64,000 bases of DNA, taken from contig JAVXUO010001251.1 in the NCBI GenBank assembly GCA_033065855.1, forward strand, positions 370,043 through 434,042, written 5' to 3'. Below the pieces are notes generated by a model. That model was not told where the DNA came from. It saw only the letters and a list, made by a program, of their open reading frames with translations, and made no database searches. The translations under genes and the position numbers were made by a program. How positions within the stretch are numbered: position 1 is the stretch's first letter; the number at the start of each line of letters is the position of its first letter. The stretch is from Escallonia rubra. Its lineage: Eukaryota; Streptophyta; Magnoliopsida; Escalloniales; Escalloniaceae. Positions 60,701-64,000 of this stretch are shown here, one piece after another.

Positions 60701-63266
60701 TGATGAAGTCGGCCATCAGGAGCTTGTCTACCTCTTGTTTGATGATGGCCTGCCTTTCTGGAGCGAATGGGCGTTTCTTTTGTCGGACCGGTTTGTGCTT
60801 AGGATCAACCGAGAGACGATGGGTGATCACAGAAGGATCAATCCCCGGCATATCCGCTGCGCTCCATGCGAAGACGTCTGCATTAGAGCGAAGAAAAGCG
60901 GTCAGCTGATCCCGGATGATGGGATCTAAGGTAGAACCTATTCGCAATAGACGTTCATTGTCTCCGTCTTTCAGTGGTATGGATACCAGCTTTTCAATAG
61001 GGGTGGCGCGCTTCATCATTTGTTCATTACGCTGGTCGTCGATGTTGAACGTCTCTACTTTGCACGATGCTATATAGCATTTGCGGGCCGTCGCTTGATC
61101 TCCTTTCACTACACCAACTCCTTGTGGCGTGGGGAATTTCATCGCGAGGTGGTAAGTGCTAGCAACGGCTCGCAATTTATTTAGACCTGTTCGGCCTAAA
61201 ATCCCATTATACGATGATTTGATGTTGACCACAAGAAAGTCGATGGTTTGAACACTCTGAAGAGGTGCAGTTCCCGCAACGACCGTAAGTGGAATGATTC
61301 CTTCGACTGGGGCAGATGCTCCGGTAAAGCCATAGAGAGGTGAAGAGATGGGTTTTACTCTTTCTTTGGAGATTCCCATCTGTAGGAAGGCTTCCTCGAA
61401 GATAATATCTGCTGAGCTGCCAGTATCGACTAGGATACGTTTGATACTGTACGCATCCACTTGCAAAGTGATGACAAGAGCATCATCGTGGGGACAAATT
61501 ACTCCTCCTAGATCAGAATCAGTAAATTCTAATGATGATGAAGCTTTTGACCGTTTTGCAGGACCCTGGGTTGAATTAACCTGTCGGGCGTAGGCTTTAC
61601 GGGAAGAATTGGTTAATCCTCCTGCATTTGGCCCTCCAGAAATGGTGTTGATCACAGGAGGATCCCTCGGCGGAGCTTCGTCTGGCCTTCTTTGGTTTCC
61701 TCTCTGTCCTTGTCGGTTATTTGCTTTGACAAATTGCTTGAGATGCCCTTTACTGATGAGATTCTCGATCTCGCGCTGGAGGATCTTGCACTCTTCTGTC
61801 GTATGACCATGATCTTTATGGAAGTGGCAGTACAACTTGTCATCTCGTTTGTCAGCCGACAGTCTCATAGGTTTGGGCCATTTGAGAATGTTTTGCCCTT
61901 TGACTTGATGAAGAATATGCTCTCGAGAGGCAGTGAGAGGCGTAAAGGGCCTGATCGTCGTGATCCGAGGTCGTTTTAACTCGTTATCCGGATCGCGATT
62001 CTCAGTTCTATCTCGCCGCTTCTGGTTTGAACTTGGCTCTTCCTGAGGGTGCGTCGAGTCTTCCTCAGCTCGGAGGTATTTTTCTACCCTGTCTAGAAGA
62101 TCCGTCATATTCTCCGGCGGCCTTTTGTTTAGCGAAAAGCGCAAGGGTGTTCCTGGCCGTACTCCTCTGGCCATTGCCGCAAAGGTTACTCCTGAATCGA
62201 GGTGATCGATAAGGAGTTTTTCTGCGTTAAAGCGCGCATAATAGGACTTCAGGGATTCTTTAGGCCCTTGTACTATTCGGAAGAGTGCAGAAGAATTTTT
62301 CCTCTGGATCCGACTTGTTAGGAAATTTCCACGGAAAGATTCAGCCAACTGCGCCCAACAGGATATGGAGCGGGGTGATAAATGCTGGAACCAGGCGTGT
62401 GCGGCTCCCTTTAGTGTAACAGGAAAAGCTCGGCACATGATTTGATCCGGGACAAGGTGCAAGTTCATACATGATGAAAAGCGAGCCAAGTGCTCCATTG
62501 GATCTCCTGTGCCGTCATATGCATCACACTGGGGCATTTTGAAATGTGTTGGAGTCGGAAAGAACTCGATATCTTCCGTAAATGGACGTCCAACTATAAC
62601 GGGTGCATGCGTGTAGGATTCAGGTCGATGCTCTTTAGAGCGGAGAAGTACCGTCCTTCGGGTAGAAGGAGCTTCATGATAGTTTGTCTCCGTTCGCCGA
62701 GATGTCTCCCTCGTAGTATGGACGTTATGAGAGTCATCTTGTCTCCTATGCCGAGGATTGCGCCGCTCATCATCTGACTGTTCATCATCAATGTGAATGA
62801 AATGCTGATTCGGGTTGTGTGTGTGCATAGCTGCATTTTCGTGTCTCCCGAAATTACGATCCGGTTGTTTGTGCGGGTCTGAACGTGGTTCAGATCGTTG
62901 TTCAATTGCCGCTTGTAAGTTCTCAATAGATCTTTGCATTGAAGAGATGACAGCCAAAAGATCAACTTGTGCGTTCCCGATGGCGGGTGTCGTGCAAGTG
63001 GCAACTGTCGGTGTTTCTACGAGAGTTGGAAGTCTTGACGGGCCAGCGGCTGGTAAAGGTGACGGGGGAACAACTATGAGGTTTACCGGAGGTGAGATTG
63101 GCAACGTGTTGGACGTTGGAGTAGTGGCAATCCCCTTACCACGATCAGGACGCAGTTGAGAAGTGGTTCCTCCGAGAACTAAATTTCGGATTTCAGAAGA
63201 AGATGACGAGCTAGAAGCAAGTGCACCGTCTTGATTTACGGGAGGAGGGTTTGGATTTGTAGCCAT
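57774..63266 (-). CDS. Gag-Pol polyprotein of the gypsy (Tat) element
   Basis: One uninterrupted 1830-residue frame. Order: low-complexity N-terminus (1-100); gag (about 230-400, GAAHAWFQHLSPRSI); zinc-knuckle-like CHFHKDHGHTTEEC (480-493); aspartic protease VDTGSSAD (Asp614); reverse transcriptase (about 860-1050, SFMDAFSGYNQI, YVDDML at 980-985); ancestral gypsy RNase H (about 1100-1245); a second RNase H (about 1262-1390) with Asp1267 in YVDGSS, Glu in NNEAEYEAL, Asp1329 and Asp1379; integrase with zinc ligands His1483, His1490, Cys1521, Cys1524 and the DD35E residues Asp1553, Asp1613, Glu1649. All catalytic residues appear present. Gag and pol share one frame. The ATG at 63266 lies only 39 bp inside the 5' LTR. 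Confidence 0.96.
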   Translation of the reverse strand: MATNPNPPPVNQDGALASSSSSSSEIRNLVLGGTTSQLRPDRGKGIATTPTSNTLPISPPVNLIVVPPSPLPAAGPSRLPTLVETPTVATCTTPAIGNAQVDLLAVISSMQRSIENLQAAIEQRSEPRSDPHKQPDRNFGRHENAAMHTHNPNQHFIHIDDEQSDDERRNPRHRRQDDSHNVHTTRETSRRTETNYHEAPSTRRTVLLRSKEHRPESYTHAPVIVGRPFTEDIEFFPTPTHFKMPQCDAYDGTGDPMEHLARFSSCMNLHLVPDQIMCRAFPVTLKGAAHAWFQHLSPRSISCWAQLAESFRGNFLTSRIQRKNSSALFRIVQGPKESLKSYYARFNAEKLLIDHLDSGVTFAAMARGVRPGTPLRFSLNKRPPENMTDLLDRVEKYLRAEEDSTHPQEEPSSNQKRRDRTENRDPDNELKRPRITTIRPFTPLTASREHILHQVKGQNILKWPKPMRLSADKRDDKLYCHFHKDHGHTTEECKILQREIENLISKGHLKQFVKANNRQGQRGNQRRPDEAPPRDPPVINTISGGPNAGGLTNSSRKAYARQVNSTQGPAKRSKASSSLEFTDSDLGGVICPHDDALVITLQVDAYSIKRILVDTGSSADIIFEEAFLQMGISKERVKPISSPLYGFTGASAPVEGIIPLTVVAGTAPLQSVQTIDFLVVNIKSSYNGILGRTGLNKLRAVASTYHLAMKFPTPQGVGVVKGDQATARKCYIASCKVETFNIDDQRNEQMMKRATPIEKLVSIPLKDGDNERLLRIGSTLDPIIRDQLTAFLRSNADVFAWSAADMPGIDPSVITHRLSVDPKHKPVRQKKRPFAPERQAIIKQEVDKLLMADFITEIDYPEWIANVVMVPKAGTGKWRICIDYTDLNKACPKDSYPLPRIDTLIDATSGHELLSFMDAFSGYNQIRMQEEDVGKTAFITDQGLFCYKVMPFGLKNAGATYQRLVDKIFQPLVGKNMEVYVDDMLVKSLRATDHISDLEECFAILRKYHMRLNPAKCAFGVSSGKFLGFMVSHRGIEANPEKISAIQDMAAPRRIKEIQVLTGRIAALNRFLSRSAERCLPFFTALKNIKNFEWTAECQTSFEALKEYLASPPLLSKPIEGEMLFIYLAVTDFAVSAVLIREEDSKQFPIYYVSKVLQGAELRYPTAEKLAFSLLIAARKLRPYFQSHTITVLTDKPLRRILHKPDLSGRLVPWSVELGEFDIQYKPRPSIKGQALADFVVECTLPIDEAEPHVTQPEIFAWTLYVDGSSNTMGSGAGLILKGPEGLVVEYALRFNFQASNNEAEYEALIAGMHLAHAMKAQTLHAHSDSQLVVKQLSGEYEARDPKMADYLHKAKELATSFVQFRITHISRVDNVSADALSRLASLDPSGFGRTVHLELLREPSIIGRETLQIEQEPSWIDPIKDYLLKGTLPINSKDARKIISRSARYAVVEDALYKRSFTLPYLRCLTPEEADYALREVHEGICGQHLGGRALAHKVLRQGYYWPTMQHDALEYTKKCDACQRFASIPKQAPTPLNMMKSPIPFAMWGMDILGPFPPASAQRKFVIVTIDYFTKWVEAEALATITEKKCEEFFWRAVICRFGIPRVLVTDNGKQFDNATFRTFCANLTVEHRFTSVAHPQTNGQTEVTNRTLLQGLKKRLDGAKGLWVEELPKIIWAYHTTTRTATGETPFSLAFGTEALIPLEIGLPSVRLMAYNPDTNDNGLRSNLDLIEEKRDQAAIRLAAYQHRVAKYFDKKVQPRAFRIGDLVLRRLDASFPRDAVGKLSPNWEGPYRVVKLGGPGSYHLENLNGKAIPRTWNARTLRRYYS

Positions 63267-63285
63267 CGTCTATTCACAAGATCGG

Positions 63286-63305
63286 TCCCACGGATGGCGC
63301 CAAAA
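63286..63305 (-). promoter_or_regulatory. Primer binding site
   Basis: In element orientation TTTTGGCGCCATCCGTGGGA directly follows the 5' LTR. The TGGCGCC core fits a tRNA 3' end as used by plant Ty3/gypsy elements; which tRNA was not determined. Confidence 0.75.
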
Positions 63306-63696
63306 TGTTGCTGATGAAATCTGGGACGCAACTTGACTTCCTTGTGAATAGACCTGCACACCACAGTCAACACCGGTGATTCGCCGGAAGAGTTTCCGGC
63401 GGAAACCTCCGATGCTTAAGTCAGAAATCTGTCTTAAGAAGAGATTAGTTCTCGGTTTTGTGTCTTACCTTTTCTCTTCCCTTCCCTTTCTTTATATAGC
63501 ACTTTATTTATGAGGGGGGTTACTCAACTAAATGATCCATTAGATTCTTGAATGGACAGTTTTAGTACAATTCAATGGGGAGTTACCAGACTTTTAAGAG
63601 TTTACAACGGCTCTTTCTATTCTGATGAATAGTTTGACTGCTCTTTGGATGAAGACACGTGTCTTCATCCTAAGCCATGGTTTATTTCCCATATCA
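63306..63696 (-). repeat. 5' LTR of the gypsy element (391 bp)
   Basis: Partner of 53372-53764. Transcription of gag-pol should start in this LTR and run on the minus strand. The inverted form of GCACTTTATTTATGAGG and a TATATAG stretch (near 63492-63498) may include the promoter. Confidence 0.95.
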
Positions 63697-63701
63697 GGTA
63701 G
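63697..63701. repeat. Right target-site duplication of the gypsy element
   Basis: GGTAG, identical to 53367-53371. Confidence 0.95.
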
Positions 63702-64000
63702 TATGGTTGCGAAGTTTTAGCTATGGACTCAAAGTTGTTGATTCAATATCTAGACCTTTGAGAATATATTATCATAGTTTCTCAGCTGTCTCAAACGTGA
63801 AAAACATCAAGAGTACTTATGGTTCCAAATGTTGAGATTAAATATTTTGTTGTTAAGAGAAAGATTAAGGAGCTACAAACGTTTATTGAACGTATCAGCA
63901 CAAGCAGTATGATAGCTGATCTACTACCCAAAAGATTAACTCCCAAAAAGTTCAACAAACATGTAACTACTATGGGGTCAAGTAAGAGTTTCAGTTTGAT
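63702..64000 (+). pseudogene. Decayed Ty1/copia retrotransposon, right part
   Basis: Continues the RNase H region broken at 53371: SYGLKVVDSISRPLRIY (near 63720-63770), FVVKRKIKE-like text, then STSSMIADLLPKRLTPKKF (near 63897-63955) and KHVTTMG, the usual end of copia RNase H. It runs past the window edge. Confidence 0.85.

Larger units (their letters stand above)
53372..63696 (-). mobile_element. Ty3/gypsy LTR retrotransposon, Tat-type, near intact
   Basis: A 10,325-bp element oriented on the minus strand. Its 5' LTR is 63696-63306, followed by the PBS, the gag-pol frame (63266-57774), an antisense gene (55404-57487, plus), a tandem-repeat array (about 55107-53815), the polypurine tract and the 3' LTR (53764-53372). 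TSD GGTAG; LTRs begin TGATATGG and end GCAACA in element orientation. A second RNase H domain in pol, extra ORFs in the 3' region and 3'-UTR tandem repeats are known features of the plant Tat lineage, which supports the placement. Near-identical LTRs and open frames point to a recent insertion. Confidence 0.93.

Noticed and set aside
57833..63159. Many frames on both strands within gag-pol
   Set aside because: Shadows of the 1830-residue gag-pol frame in other frames, without domains.

Overview
The window is nuclear DNA from a flowering plant, very probably a eudicot. It has intron-rich genes with GT-AG (and one GC-AG) junctions, AT-rich introns, and plant-type LTR retrotransposons, Helitron ends and TIR/MITE elements. 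The species cannot be named from sequence alone. The single N at 44692 and several 14-28 base G or C runs show a draft assembly.

Positions 1-48,000 hold five single-copy-type genes whose exons could be joined by hand with every reading phase consistent: (1) HBS1/SKI7, a translational GTPase of ribosome rescue and RNA surveillance (minus, 9831 to 1153), with a phase-preserving 219-bp cassette exon that looks like the SKI7-type exosome-binding exon; (2) a MYB-CC (GARP) transcription factor (plus, 13437-15980); (3) a second, PHL7-like MYB-CC factor (plus, 21105-29798) whose fourth coding intron is a 5.5-kb nest of mobile elements; (4) a plant alpha/beta-hydrolase (minus, 41173 to 32012); (5) a SixA-like histidine phosphatase of the phosphoglycerate-mutase superfamily (minus, 47434 to 43114). 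The two MYB-CC genes share exon phases and are probably an old tandem pair. Between and inside these genes lie an LBD gene relic, LINE fragments, a Mutator-like element with a 9-bp target duplication, Helitrons and MITEs.

From about 49,000 to the right edge the window is a nested retrotransposon block. An old, decayed Ty1/copia element (plus strand; gag, integrase, RT and RNase H traces from 49290 to beyond 63,990) was hit by a 0.9-kb TIR element (49427-50320), by an approximately 0.94-kb repeat (about 50,873-51,815) and by a young 10.3-kb Ty3/gypsy element of Tat type (53372-63696; TSD GGTAG; LTRs of 393 and 391 bp). The gypsy element keeps an uninterrupted 1830-residue gag-pol frame on the minus strand.

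The most interesting part is the 3' region of that gypsy element. It carries, on the opposite strand to gag-pol, an intact three-exon gene (55404-57487, 645 residues) with a TATA box and a Transposase_28-like domain. Directly upstream of this antisense promoter is an array of about 27 units of 46-47 bp, each able to form a hairpin. The antisense gene and gag-pol converge with only 286 bp between their stop codons.
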